A stretch of DNA of 64,000 bases from Clostridia bacterium (GTDB lineage Bacteria; Bacillota; Clostridia; UMGS1810): assembly GCA_017621495.1 (NCBI GenBank), contig JAGATB010000040.1:1-64000 (forward strand), given 5' to 3'. The notes beneath the pieces were generated by a model. It saw only the letters and a program-made list of their open reading frames with translations, made no database searches and was not told where the DNA came from. Positions within the stretch are counted from its first letter, which is position 1. Each line of letters starts with the position of its first letter. Below are positions 1-8,691 of this stretch, in pieces. Made by a program: the position numbers and the translations under genes.

Positions 1-1
1 C

Positions 2-109
2 TCTCATGAGAGAATTAAAATGATTGAACATTGGATAAATAATTATCCAAGAAGATTGTTTAATGGTTTATCTTCGAACATGTTAATTCAGCAACAAAAT
101 GTCGCTTAA
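2..109 (+). CDS. C-terminal end of a transposase, partial (IS30-like)
   Basis: An open frame enters from the left edge and stops at 107-109. Its last 35 residues include INNYPRRLFNGLSS, which resembles the N-N-x-P-R-K/R segment near the C-terminus of IS30-family transposases. Only the tail is visible, so the catalytic DDE residues cannot be checked and the gene may be intact outside the window. No inverted repeat is obvious between it and the pheS promoter. The family assignment comes from this short motif alone and is tentative. Confidence 0.4.
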   Translation, partial: SHERIKMIEHWINNYPRRLFNGLSSNMLIQQQNVA

Positions 110-166
110 TATTTGTGGACATTTTATATTGCAATTTATAATTTTCACAAAATTCCCTCATTTTGC

Positions 167-195
167 TTGACTGATCATACAATATGTATTATAAT
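167..195 (+). promoter_or_regulatory. Promoter of pheST (sigma-A type)
   Basis: TTGACT at 167-172 and TATAAT at 190-195 are separated by 17 bases, near consensus for the housekeeping sigma factor. Transcription should begin around 202, giving a leader of roughly 78 bases before pheS. No other gene start lies in between. Confidence 0.8.
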
Positions 196-215
196 GTAAG
201 GATAAGAAAAATCGG

Positions 216-265
216 TCAAATCTGATTTGAAACATTAACCTGCTTCGTGATTACGAGGCGTTTTT
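216..265 (+). promoter_or_regulatory. pheST leader with two hairpins, the second terminator-like
   Basis: TCAAAT-CTG-ATTTGA (216-230) forms a small hairpin. GCTTCGT-GATT-ACGAGGC (242-259, one G-T pair) is followed by G and five T (261-265), like an intrinsic terminator directly before the pheS ribosome-binding site at 268-274. The leader is too short for a T-box and I see no phenylalanine-rich leader peptide. Attenuation of pheST is therefore plausible but the sensor is unknown. Confidence 0.45.
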
Positions 266-279
266 ATAAGGAGGAAACT

Positions 280-1332
280 ATGGACGAAAAGATTATTGCC
301 ATGAGAGCCAAGCTTGAAGAAGAGCTTGCCGCTGCCACAGACCTGCAGCAGCTCGAAACCATGAGAGTTACATACCTTGGCAAAAAGGGCTGTATCACCG
401 ACCTTTTAAAGGACATGAAGAGCCTCAGCCCCGAAGAAAAGAAAACCTTCGGTCAGGATGTAAATCTGCTCAAAAATGAAGCTACAGAAAAGATAGCTGC
501 CAAGACAGAACAGCTGAAAAATGAAGAAATATTAAGAGAAATAAACTCCATGCCCGAGTTTGACCTCTCCATACCCGTAAATATGGACAGAGGCTCCTAT
601 CACCCCATCACTTTAGTGCAGAGAGAGTGCGAAAAGGTATTTATATCCATGGGCTTTAATGTGGAGAACTACAGCGAAATCGTAACCGATTATGAATGCT
701 TTGAAGCATTAAACATACCCAAGCATCACCCTGCCCGTGATATGCAGGATACCTATTATCTTGAAAACGGTCAGCTTTTAAAGACACATACTTCCGCGGC
801 CCAAAACGCAATATATAAAAAATACAAGGACGCCCTGGTAAATGACGGTGTACCGATTAAAGCAATATTCCCCGGAAGGTGCTTTAGAAACGAATCCACG
901 GATGCCTGCCACGAAAACACATTCTTCCAGATGGAGGGTGTGATGGTGGACAAGGATATATCAATATCCAACCTTATATACTTTATGAAAACAATGCTTT
1001 CCGAAGTGTTTAAAAAGGATATCAAGGTGCGTCTGCGTCCCGGTTTCTTCCCATTTGTGGAGCCCGGATTTGAGCTTGATATAAGCTGTCTTATCTGTGG
1101 CGGAGAGGGCTGCCCCTCCTGCAAGCACAGCGGCTGGCTGGAGCTCTGCCCCTGCGGCATGATTCACCCCGAGGTATTAAGAGCCGGCGGCATTGACCCG
1201 GATGAATACACAGGATTTGCATTTGGACTGGGTCTCACAAGACTTGCCATGATGAAATACGGTGTTAAAGATATCAGAGATCTAAACAGCGGCAGTCTCA
1301 AGACTCTCGCTCAGTTTACGGATGACGAATAA
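280..1332 (+). CDS. pheS: Phenylalanine-tRNA ligase alpha subunit
   Basis: This is the catalytic subunit of the (alpha-beta)2 enzyme that charges tRNA-Phe in the cytoplasm. The start is the ATG at 280, eight bases after AAGGAGG; an in-frame upstream ATG at 247 lies inside the leader hairpin and has no ribosome-binding site. The 350 residues are normal length. Residues 1-85 form the helical tRNA-contacting arm. Class II motif 2 (GRCFRNESTDACHENTFF) lies near residue 198 and motif 3 (FGLGLTRLAMMKYG) near 314. Near residue 270 is a cysteine cluster, CLICGGEGCPSC, followed by CPC; a four-cysteine version occurs in other Firmicutes. pheT follows 17 bases downstream, so the two are cotranscribed. 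Confidence 0.96.
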   Translation: MDEKIIAMRAKLEEELAAATDLQQLETMRVTYLGKKGCITDLLKDMKSLSPEEKKTFGQDVNLLKNEATEKIAAKTEQLKNEEILREINSMPEFDLSIPVNMDRGSYHPITLVQRECEKVFISMGFNVENYSEIVTDYECFEALNIPKHHPARDMQDTYYLENGQLLKTHTSAAQNAIYKKYKDALVNDGVPIKAIFPGRCFRNESTDACHENTFFQMEGVMVDKDISISNLIYFMKTMLSEVFKKDIKVRLRPGFFPFVEPGFELDISCLICGGEGCPSCKHSGWLELCPCGMIHPEVLRAGGIDPDEYTGFAFGLGLTRLAMMKYGVKDIRDLNSGSLKTLAQFTDDE

Positions 1333-1349
1333 GGAAGGAGGAGCAGACA

Positions 1350-3710
1350 ATGTTTTTATCAATGAACTGGATATCTGACTTTGTGGACCTTACCGGTCTT
1401 GACAAAACCAAGCTTATAAGTCAGTTTTCACTATCTACTGCAGAGGTAGAAAATGAAATTTTCTATAAAGGCAGTGACATAAGCGGCATAGTAGTTGCCG
1501 AAATCAAATCTGTAGAAAATCACCCCGATTCCAAGAAGCTTCACCTGCTTAAGGTAGATGCAGGAAACGGAGAGCTTACTGACGTAGTGTGCGGTGCTCC
1601 CAATGTAAAAGTAGGTATGAAGACCGCCTTCGCTAAGGTAGGAGCAAAAATCGGAGAAATAGAGATAGCTCCGAGACCCCTCGCAGGACACATGTCCTAC
1701 GGTATGTGCTGTTCCGAGAAGGAAATCGGCATCAGCGACGAAAATTCCGGCATCATGGAGATAACCGACGATATACCTAACGGTACAGACCTAAAATCCG
1801 TTTATGATATCGAGGATATTATATTTGAAGTAGACAACAAATCCCTTACCAATCGCCCGGACCTCTGGGGTCACTACGGTATAGCCAGAGAATTTGCTAC
1901 TCTCGCCAAGAGACCGCTTAAACCTTTGGAAACGGTAAACCTTGCGGAATTTGACAACCTGCCGAAGATTGACATGAAGATAGAAGACCCTCTGTGTCAG
2001 AGATACTCCTGTCTGCAGGTGGCAAACATCACCAAGACCGTAAGCCCGGTAAATATGAGGATACGTCTTTTCTACTGCGGTATGAGAGGTATCAACCTAT
2101 TGGCAGACCTTACCAACTATCTCATGCTCGAGATGGGTCAGCCTATGCATGCATTCGATTCACGCAAAGTAGAGAAGCTCAGGATAAAGAGATTTGCAGA
2201 GAAATTCACATTCCGGACACTTGACGGTGTAGAAAGAAATATAGACGAAAACACCCTCATGATTTGCAACGGTGACATACCGGTTGCCATAGCCGGTATC
2301 ATGGGCGGTCTTGACTCTGAAATAGTAGAAGATACTACCACACTCACCCTCGAGTCGGCTACCTTTGATGCGGTATCTATACGTAAGTCCACTGTTCGCC
2401 TGGCACACAGAACCGATGCGTCCATGAGATACGAAAAGTGCCTCGACCCGGAAATGACCGTACCTGCAATTGCAAGATTTGTAAAGCTCCTTAAGGACAT
2501 TGACCCGGAGGTTAAGGTTGTTTCTGCTCTTACAGATGAGACAGCATTTAAATATGACACCATAACATTGGACTTCGACAAGAGCTTTGTGGATAAATAC
2601 ACCGGCATTGAGATACCCAATGATACAATAGTAGAAACCCTCACCGCTCTGGGCTTCGGTGTCAAAAACTATGCCGACAGCTTCAGCGTAACCGTCCCCA
2701 GCTGGAGAGCTACCAAGGACGTTACCATGAAGGCAGATATCATAGAGGAAATAACCAGAATATACGGATACGACAACTTCGATATCAACACTGCCCTCGC
2801 TCCACTCTATCCGGTAAGAGCCGATGTGGAAAAATCCGTAGAGGATAAAATAAAGGATATCCTGGTAAAACGTTATTCCCTACACGAGCTTCACTCCTAC
2901 ATCTGGGCATATCACGATGAATACAAGGCCCTGGGAATTGAAATTGAAGACAATGTAAAACTGGTAAACGCTACAAACCCCAACATTGAAACAATACGTA
3001 AATCCATAGTACCCACACAGCTTTGCCAGGTTAAGTATAATACTGCATATTCTGCTGATTTCGGCGTGTTTGAAATAGGCAGAACTGTAGACGGTATCGG
3101 CGAAGACAACCTCTGCAGAGAATGCAAGAAGCTTGCAGTGACACTCTTCTCCAAGACCAAAACCACCGAACAGCTCTACCGTGAGCTCTACACCATGCTC
3201 TGTGTCATGGCAGATGACATCAAGCACGAGGCACTCAGTGTCAGCACCATAGAAGCAACTCACTCCTACCAGCACTTGAGAAACTTAAATGCAATCTCAT
3301 GTGCAGGCAGAGTAATAGGTGAAATCGGCATAGTACACCCTGTGGTTTCAAAGAAAATAGACAAGAAGGCAGCCATAGTATACGCAGAAATCGACGTGAA
3401 GGAATTTGCCCAGATTGCAAACACAAGCATCAGCTATGAGGAACCCTCCAGATTCCCGGAAATGGAAATCGACCTTTCCTTCGTAACGGATAAATTCGCT
3501 CCCATAGCAGACTCTATAAAAGAGCAAAACTGTGAGCTTATAAAGAAAGTAAGTGTAACAGATATCTACGAGGACGAAAACGGCAAGTCCATCACGGTGA
3601 GGATGGTATTCTCACACGGTGAGAGAACTCTTACCAGAGAGGAAGTTATGTCTGTGGCAGATGCTATAATAGCCTCACTGGCAGACAAGGGTATAGAGCT
3701 CAAAAAATAA
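1350..3710 (+). CDS. pheT: Phenylalanine-tRNA ligase beta subunit
   Basis: This is the editing and tRNA-binding subunit partnering PheS. The 786 residues have the full-length bacterial order: an OB-fold tRNA-binding domain (about 40-155, with the HPDSKKLHLLKVD segment), the B3/4 editing domain (about 205-385), the B5 domain (about 400-475), a catalytic-like core, and the C-terminal anticodon-binding FDX-ACB domain (about 693-786, beginning near SRFPEMEIDLSF). GGAGGAG precedes the ATG. It is in an operon with pheS and ends just before a strong terminator at 3741. Confidence 0.96.
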   Translation: MFLSMNWISDFVDLTGLDKTKLISQFSLSTAEVENEIFYKGSDISGIVVAEIKSVENHPDSKKLHLLKVDAGNGELTDVVCGAPNVKVGMKTAFAKVGAKIGEIEIAPRPLAGHMSYGMCCSEKEIGISDENSGIMEITDDIPNGTDLKSVYDIEDIIFEVDNKSLTNRPDLWGHYGIAREFATLAKRPLKPLETVNLAEFDNLPKIDMKIEDPLCQRYSCLQVANITKTVSPVNMRIRLFYCGMRGINLLADLTNYLMLEMGQPMHAFDSRKVEKLRIKRFAEKFTFRTLDGVERNIDENTLMICNGDIPVAIAGIMGGLDSEIVEDTTTLTLESATFDAVSIRKSTVRLAHRTDASMRYEKCLDPEMTVPAIARFVKLLKDIDPEVKVVSALTDETAFKYDTITLDFDKSFVDKYTGIEIPNDTIVETLTALGFGVKNYADSFSVTVPSWRATKDVTMKADIIEEITRIYGYDNFDINTALAPLYPVRADVEKSVEDKIKDILVKRYSLHELHSYIWAYHDEYKALGIEIEDNVKLVNATNPNIETIRKSIVPTQLCQVKYNTAYSADFGVFEIGRTVDGIGEDNLCRECKKLAVTLFSKTKTTEQLYRELYTMLCVMADDIKHEALSVSTIEATHSYQHLRNLNAISCAGRVIGEIGIVHPVVSKKIDKKAAIVYAEIDVKEFAQIANTSISYEEPSRFPEMEIDLSFVTDKFAPIADSIKEQNCELIKKVSVTDIYEDENGKSITVRMVFSHGERTLTREEVMSVADAIIASLADKGIELKK

Positions 3711-3740
3711 TTGTTCATTCTTCTTTTCCATAAAACAAAC

Positions 3741-3777
3741 AGAAAAGTCATGACGAATCGAATGTCATGACTTTTCT
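3741..3777. terminator. Bidirectional intrinsic terminator
   Basis: AGAAAAGTCATGAC (3741-3754) pairs perfectly with GTCATGACTTTTCT (3764-3777) around a nine-base loop. The stem has A-rich and T-rich flanks, so it can terminate pheST from the left and the small minus-strand gene from the right. Confidence 0.85.
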
Positions 3778-3783
3778 ATGTTA

Positions 3784-4068
3784 TTATAAATATTCCTTCA
3801 TCATTTCCATCTCGGCTACAGCCTCAGAAAACGCTTCACTGAGCTGCCTTACCGAACAGCTCTCTGGTGCAGTGGCTATGGTAGCCGCCGAATTGTAAAG
3901 AATGGGATGTAGCATCTCATCATCAGTATTTAATGCAGCCTCCTGCATATCGAGCACCAGAGCACGTACATCCGCATATATATCATCGGTCTTTGTCAAA
4001 GGTGCAAGCGAGTCTGCAATCGCCTTGGCTTTTTCTATATATTTGTCAAGTATAGCTTTGTTATCCAT
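3784..4068 (-). CDS. Small protein of unknown function
   Basis: This 94-residue, acidic, mostly helical protein has no signal peptide, membrane segment or cysteine-rich motif. GGAGG stands seven bases before the ATG, and the gene is bounded by the terminator at 3741, so it looks real rather than a shadow frame. The sequence (start MDNKAILDKYIEKAKAIADS) has alternating heptad-like helices. I do not recognise a family. It is monocistronic and convergent with pheT. Confidence 0.7.
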   Translation of the reverse strand: MDNKAILDKYIEKAKAIADSLAPLTKTDDIYADVRALVLDMQEAALNTDDEMLHPILYNSAATIATAPESCSVRQLSEAFSEAVAEMEMMKEYL

Positions 4069-4139
4069 AATTATCCTCCATTCGTTTGATGCTTGTTTAT
4101 ATTATATTACTTTTGCAGAAAATAATCAAGAGGGAAATT

Positions 4140-4259
4140 GGAGTTTATGTGCCCGTGGCACAAATGGAAAATGGAAAATTGAAAATGGAAAATTAATACA
4201 TATAGCAATATCAATTATCAATTATCAATTATCAATTGTGCCTACGGCACATAAACTCC
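4140..4259. repeat. 120-bp palindromic interspersed element
   Basis: The element starts with GGAGTTTATGTGCC and ends with the complementary GGCACATAAACTCC. Each end contains a small GTGCC-NNN-GGCAC hairpin. Inside are low-complexity runs based on ATGGAAAAT and on ATCAATT. A related left end occurs at 28721, so this is an interspersed repeat rather than a gene-specific structure. It fills most of the 286-base gap between the small gene and the Nudix gene and contains no coding frame that I trust. Confidence 0.75.
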
Positions 4260-4354
4260 TATTTACAAACATAACACAATTTGCATTTTAATTTGCATAT
4301 TTTCCATTTATATGATATACTAACTATATAATCCGAAAGAAAGCAGGCGCAAAA

Positions 4355-4900
4355 ATGAATTTAAGAGAAAAAACTATTAAATCGGAAAAAATCTATGAAG
4401 GCAGAGTAATATCAATGTCTGTGGATACCGTAATCACTCCGGGCGGCAATGAAGCCACACGTGAGCTTATACACCACCCCGGAGGAGTGGGGGTCGTAGC
4501 TATAGACAGTGACAACATGGTGTATCTGGTAGAGCAGTACCGCATACCCTACGATGACATACTCCTGGAGATACCTGCCGGCAAACTGGACGGCAAAGGC
4601 GAAGACCCTGTCAAAGCAGCAGAGAGGGAGCTCTCCGAGGAAACAGGGCTTAGTGCTGATGAGCTTATATACATGGGGGATTTCTACCCGTCGGTAGGAT
4701 TTCTGGATGAAAACCTCAGGATGTTTATGGCATCCGGCTTGCACCAAGGAGATACCCACCCTGATGAAGATGAATACTTAAACATAGTAAAGATGCCTTT
4801 CGATAAAGCAATCGATATGGTATTAAGAGGTGAAATTAAAGACGGCAAAACCATAGCAGCACTGCTTAAAGCCAAACTGATAAGAGAAAAAAATCTGTAA
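4355..4900 (+). CDS. Nudix hydrolase, ADP-ribose pyrophosphatase type
   Basis: This probably hydrolyses ADP-ribose or a similar nucleoside-diphosphate sugar to AMP and sugar phosphate. The 181 residues are typical of the NudF group. The Nudix box is visible at about residues 75-98 (AGKLDGKGEDP... then REL-EE-G as ERELSEETGL). The spacing between the first Gly and the first Glu is one residue longer than the canonical G-x5-E, a small loop insertion; the metal-binding REx2EE core is intact. PSVGFLDE after the box is characteristic of ADP-ribose pyrophosphatases. It is monocistronic and ends before a long terminator. Confidence 0.88.
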   Translation: MNLREKTIKSEKIYEGRVISMSVDTVITPGGNEATRELIHHPGGVGVVAIDSDNMVYLVEQYRIPYDDILLEIPAGKLDGKGEDPVKAAERELSEETGLSADELIYMGDFYPSVGFLDENLRMFMASGLHQGDTHPDEDEYLNIVKMPFDKAIDMVLRGEIKDGKTIAALLKAKLIREKNL

Positions 4901-4918
4901 ATCAAGCCTATAAATAAA

Positions 4919-4984
4919 GGACTGTAAAATAGTGAGTCTCGGAATGTCGGCAGTTGACATTCCGAGACTCACTTTTTACAGTCC
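4919..4984. terminator. Very long bidirectional terminator hairpin
   Basis: GGACTGTAAAA...TCTCGGAATGTC pairs with its complement across a seven-base loop. The arms are 30 and 29 bases and differ by one extra base. The A-tract/T-tract inside the stem can serve both the Nudix gene (plus) and the CDF transporter (minus). The stem is unusually long and nearly perfect. Confidence 0.85.
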
Positions 4985-4995
4985 TATTTTAGTTT

Positions 4996-6156
4996 TCATA
5001 TTTCGGTATTGCCTATATAACTTCTGTCGAAATTGATTACACAGAAAAACTCATTTCCAAGTTCTTCGTGCACAGCTTCCTGTATTTTTTCAAAGATTTC
5101 TTTTTGTGATATTTTAAATCCAAAGGGCAGCACCACATCAAAAATAAGATTGGTGTGAGTATTACCGGGAACCATACGGAAATCATGCATTGACAGCAAA
5201 CCGTCTATATCAGAAATAATACCCGACACTGCCTTTTTAGCATTATCCACACTCTCGTCATCGGTAACTATGGGGTCCATATGGATTACAAGCTCTATAC
5301 CTGTTTCCCGGTGTACATCCCGTTCTATATTGTCTATGATGTCATGACTTGCCAGGATATCTCCCTTGGCATCTACCTCGGCATGCACGGACGCAAAGGT
5401 TTTACTGGGGCCGTAGCTGTGTACTATGAGGTCATGAATACCTATAACGCCATCATAGCTTTGGATTTTATCCGAGAGTTTACGCACCATACCGGCATCC
5501 GGTGCACTGCCCAGTATAGGGTCGAGGGCATCTTTGATAAGAGTTATACCTGACCACATGATAAGTGCTGAAACCACAGCTCCCACATAACCGTCCGGTC
5601 TGATATCGAACACAGCCGCTATAATCACAGAAACGAGCACTGCCCCGGTGGAAAACACATCATTCATACAGTCCTGTGCGGTTGCTCTAAGCATAGCCGA
5701 ATCTATCATTTGTGCATATGCCAGGTACATCCTGTTCATGAAAAGCTTGCCAATAATAGATATTACCAGTATGATAACCGCCGCTATACTAAGCTCTGTG
5801 TAATGAGGATTGATAATCCTGTCTACAGATGTCTTGACAAGCTCATAGCCGATGAAAAGTATGAAAAATGCCAGAAGAAGTGTTGCTACATACTCTATAC
5901 GTTCATGGCCGTAGGGATGATCCTCATCTGCCGGTTTGCCGGACATCTTAAAGCATATGACGGTAATCAAAGATGACAGTGCATCGGAGAGATTATTAAA
6001 AGCATCTGCAATGATTGACACACTGCCTGCTATAACCCCGGCTATAAGCTTAATGATGCACAACACCGCATTGCATATAATGCCGAAAACACCGGCTGTT
6101 TTGCCGATGCTTTCGCGGTCAGTGGTATCTTTGGTAAACAATAATTTCTCAAACAT
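4996..6156 (-). CDS. Cation diffusion facilitator (CDF) metal exporter
   Basis: This is a proton-driven divalent metal exporter of the inner membrane. The 386 residues give six predicted transmembrane helices in the first 210 residues and a cytoplasmic ferredoxin-like domain after that. The metal site reads DAFNNLSD in helix 2 and DCMND in helix 5. The His usual in zinc exporters (DxxxH/HxxxD) is replaced by Asn, the pattern described for manganese-type CDF proteins, so manganese is the likelier substrate; this is inferred from motif only. The C-terminal half is longer than the minimal family and repeats the fold weakly. It is the last gene of the long minus-strand run starting at nifS. Confidence 0.88.
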   Translation of the reverse strand: MFEKLLFTKDTTDRESIGKTAGVFGIICNAVLCIIKLIAGVIAGSVSIIADAFNNLSDALSSLITVICFKMSGKPADEDHPYGHERIEYVATLLLAFFILFIGYELVKTSVDRIINPHYTELSIAAVIILVISIIGKLFMNRMYLAYAQMIDSAMLRATAQDCMNDVFSTGAVLVSVIIAAVFDIRPDGYVGAVVSALIMWSGITLIKDALDPILGSAPDAGMVRKLSDKIQSYDGVIGIHDLIVHSYGPSKTFASVHAEVDAKGDILASHDIIDNIERDVHRETGIELVIHMDPIVTDDESVDNAKKAVSGIISDIDGLLSMHDFRMVPGNTHTNLIFDVVLPFGFKISQKEIFEKIQEAVHEELGNEFFCVINFDRSYIGNTEI

Positions 6157-6177
6157 TTTAATTTACCCCTGTATTAA

Positions 6178-6735
6178 TTACATATCTTTTAAGAGTTCTA
6201 CGTTCTTTGCAATATATTCATAACCGGAGTAAATTGTGAATAATGTGGATATGAGCATGGTAACAAAGCCCACAGCCGGGTAACCACAGATTTCCGACAT
6301 CTGCTGACTGAACAGCATAGTGCAGATAATGGCAATAAGCTGTATCACAGTCTTAATCTTACCTGTCATGATAGCCGCCATCACTATACCCTTGGAAGCG
6401 GCAATGTTTCTGAGACCTGTAACTATAAATTCTCTTGCTATGATGATAACTGCCATATACGCAGGTATCCAGTCAAGCTGAATAAAGCATATAAGTGCCG
6501 AAGAAACGAGCAGTTTATCCGCAAGGGGGTCTACAAACTTGCCGAAGTCTGTAACCAATTGTCTGGAACGTGCTATATGACCGTCTATACCGTCTGTAAG
6601 TGAAGCAACTGCAAACACTATAGCCGCCCAGATATGGAACAAAGTCCACTCATAGTACCAACCGCACATGAGTACAATCATGAAAATCGGTATCAAACAT
6701 ATTCTTGCTAAAGTAATCTTATTTGGTAAATTCAT
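6178..6735 (-). CDS. pgsA: CDP-diacylglycerol-glycerol-3-phosphate 3-phosphatidyltransferase
   Basis: This enzyme makes phosphatidylglycerol phosphate from CDP-diacylglycerol and glycerol-3-phosphate, the committed step to anionic phospholipids. The 185-residue membrane protein has the CDP-alcohol phosphotransferase signature D-G-x2-A-R-x8-G-x3-D-x3-D, starting at DGIDGHIAR and ending at DPLADK. The start ATG lies inside the end of rimO (17-base overlap), which indicates translational coupling. The rimO-pgsA pairing is common in Firmicutes. Confidence 0.93.
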   Translation of the reverse strand: MNLPNKITLARICLIPIFMIVLMCGWYYEWTLFHIWAAIVFAVASLTDGIDGHIARSRQLVTDFGKFVDPLADKLLVSSALICFIQLDWIPAYMAVIIIAREFIVTGLRNIAASKGIVMAAIMTGKIKTVIQLIAIICTMLFSQQMSEICGYPAVGFVTMLISTLFTIYSGYEYIAKNVELLKDM

Positions 6736-8059
6736 TTACAACCTCTCCTGTCACATCATATTCGTCGGCTTCCAGGATTTTTATCTCCACTATGTCGCCG
6801 GCGTTAAGTTCATACTTACTGTATATATATGCAGTTCCGTCCACCTCCGGTGTGTCCTGTGCGGTTCTGCCTACATAACAAAATTCATCTTCATCATATC
6901 CCTCGGCTATAGCCTCGGTTACAGTGCCTATTTTCTTTTGGTTCTGCTTATAGGATATATCCTTAAGCAGCTCCATAAGCTCCCCGTGTCTGGTAAGCTT
7001 TATTTCTTCATCAATCTGGTCATCAAATTCTGCTGCCGGGGTTCCCTCCTCACAGGAGTAAGTGAACGCTCCCACTCTGTCCAGAGGATATTCTGTAAGG
7101 AAGGTCTTTAACCTTTGGAAGTCGTCCTCTGTCTCTCCGGGAAATCCTACAATAAGCGATGTACGTATTACTATACCGCTTATCTTCTGTCTGAGCTTTG
7201 CTATCAGTGACTCTATCTCACTTTGTCTGCTGCGTCTGCCCATACGTTTTAGTACATTGTCACTTACATGCTGAAGGGGCATATCGATGTATTTTACCAC
7301 CTTGGGATTTGTAGCGATTTCCTCCACAAGCTCATCGGTTATATTCTCCGGGTAGCAATACTGCAGCCTTATCCACTCTATGCCATCTATAGCCGACAAA
7401 GACTTCAAAAGCTTGTGCAGTGCATACTCGCCTCTGTCCTTGCCGTAATACGCCGTATCCTGAGCTATGAGTATAAGCTCCTTAACACCACCTGCCGCAA
7501 GGTGCTCCGCCTCTGCGATTATACTGTCCTCAGGGCGGGATTTGTACCTGCCTCTGAGCTTTGGTATGATGCAGTATGTACAGTAGTTGTCACAGCCATC
7601 TGCAATTTTGAGATATGCGGTATAATCGGCTGTGGCACGTATCCTGGGCAAATCGTAGCTCACGGGTGTATTGGCATCACCCACATAGGAATGCTTCTCG
7701 CCGTTATGATAATACTCACCTATTACCTCGGCGATTTTTGCATAATCGGTGGTTCCCAGAATTATATCTACTTCAGAAAGCTCCGACTCGATATCCTCTC
7801 TGTATCTCTGTGCCAGGCAACCTGTAACTATAAGCAGCTCACACCGACGGCTTTTGTACTCAGCCATTTCCAGTATAGCTCCTATAGACTCCTCCTTGGC
7901 ACTGTCTATAAATGCACATGTGTTCACCACTATGACATCAGCCTCATTAACATCGGCGGTTATCTCATAGCCGTCTTCAGTCAATATACCGAGCATGGTT
8001 TCTGTATCTGTCAGATTTTTGGCACATCCGAGAGATACAAAGCCTATCTTTTTGTTCAT
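6719..8059 (-). CDS. rimO: Ribosomal protein S12 methylthiotransferase RimO
   Basis: This radical-SAM enzyme adds a methylthio group to the conserved Asp of ribosomal protein S12. It shows the N-terminal UPF0004 domain (SLGCAKN, NTCAFID), the radical SAM CxxxCxxC motif (CDNYCTYC) near residue 150, and a C-terminal TRAM domain. I place the start at the ATG at 8059, giving 446 residues. A longer frame begins with TTG at 8069-8071, but that codon abuts the AAAGG ribosome-binding site, and the ATG start removes the overlap with recX. It sits between recX and pgsA in one run. Confidence 0.92.
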   Translation of the reverse strand: MNKKIGFVSLGCAKNLTDTETMLGILTEDGYEITADVNEADVIVVNTCAFIDSAKEESIGAILEMAEYKSRRCELLIVTGCLAQRYREDIESELSEVDIILGTTDYAKIAEVIGEYYHNGEKHSYVGDANTPVSYDLPRIRATADYTAYLKIADGCDNYCTYCIIPKLRGRYKSRPEDSIIAEAEHLAAGGVKELILIAQDTAYYGKDRGEYALHKLLKSLSAIDGIEWIRLQYCYPENITDELVEEIATNPKVVKYIDMPLQHVSDNVLKRMGRRSRQSEIESLIAKLRQKISGIVIRTSLIVGFPGETEDDFQRLKTFLTEYPLDRVGAFTYSCEEGTPAAEFDDQIDEEIKLTRHGELMELLKDISYKQNQKKIGTVTEAIAEGYDEDEFCYVGRTAQDTPEVDGTAYIYSKYELNAGDIVEIKILEADEYDVTGEVVNEFTK

Positions 8060-8067
8060 ATAATTTA

Positions 8068-8691
8068 TCAATCCTTTATACTGTGTGCGTATATACTTAT
8101 TGCGTCATTTATCACATTGAAGTCAAAGCCCCTGGAAGCGAAGAAACGGGTAATCCTCTGTTTAACCTTATAATCCGAAATATCCTCACCGGAATACTTC
8201 TGAGCCATATACCCTGCGATTTCTTCGGCTCCGGGCAGTGTCGATTCACTCATGGCATCCTCTATGGTATTGCGGTCCACACCCTTTTGAGTAAGTTCAT
8301 ACACAATCTTCTTAGGACCCCAAAGCTTCTCTGCAGCATGCTCAATAAAGAGCATAGCATAGTTAAAATCATCTATATATCCCAGCTCGGTAAATTCATT
8401 TATTACCTCACATACTACCGCTTCGTCATACCCCTTTTGCAAAAGTGTATCGGACAGAAGCTTTGCACTGACGTTTTTTTGTGATATAACAGCAAGCGCC
8501 TTAGCCTTAGCCTTGCCAAACTGCGATTCATAAAGAAGGTTATGAAGCTCGTTATCATCTATCTCTCTGCCGGGCTTAATACCCAGCACCACCGCATCCA
8601 CATCATCCAGTGAAAAGATATACCTGCCGTCAGCATATACACTGACCCTTGAGGGATTATTCTTCTGAGGGCTTACCTCTGTTATCTTCAT
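8068..8691 (-). CDS. recX: RecA regulatory protein RecX
   Basis: RecX modulates RecA filaments. The 207 residues carry the three-helix repeats typical of the family, with the conserved ELGYIDD motif near residue 105 and the GPKKIVYEL segment just after. Its ATG overlaps the recA stop codon by one base (TAATG), so translation is coupled to recA, the usual arrangement. The protein is slightly longer than minimal RecX because of an N-terminal extension beginning [12 protein letters not shown]. Confidence 0.92.
   Translation of the reverse strand: MKITEVSPQKNNPSRVSVYADGRYIFSLDDVDAVVLGIKPGREIDDNELHNLLYESQFGKAKAKALAVISQKNVSAKLLSDTLLQKGYDEAVVCEVINEFTELGYIDDFNYAMLFIEHAAEKLWGPKKIVYELTQKGVDRNTIEDAMSESTLPGAEEIAGYMAQKYSGEDISDYKVKQRITRFFASRGFDFNVINDAISIYAHSIKD

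Noticed and set aside
195..280. T-box riboswitch upstream of pheS
   Set aside because: The leader is about 78 bases from the predicted start, too short for a T-box, and no conserved T-box sequence or specifier loop is seen.
2138..2665. Minus-strand 175-codon frame inside pheT
   Set aside because: It runs antisense to conserved PheT domains with no start signal or family match. It is a shadow of the coding strand.
7268..8173. Long plus-strand open frame of 301 codons opposite rimO
   Set aside because: It is antisense to a full-length RimO with conserved motifs, has no ribosome-binding site and gives a Cys/Ile/Tyr-rich low-quality protein. It is a shadow frame.
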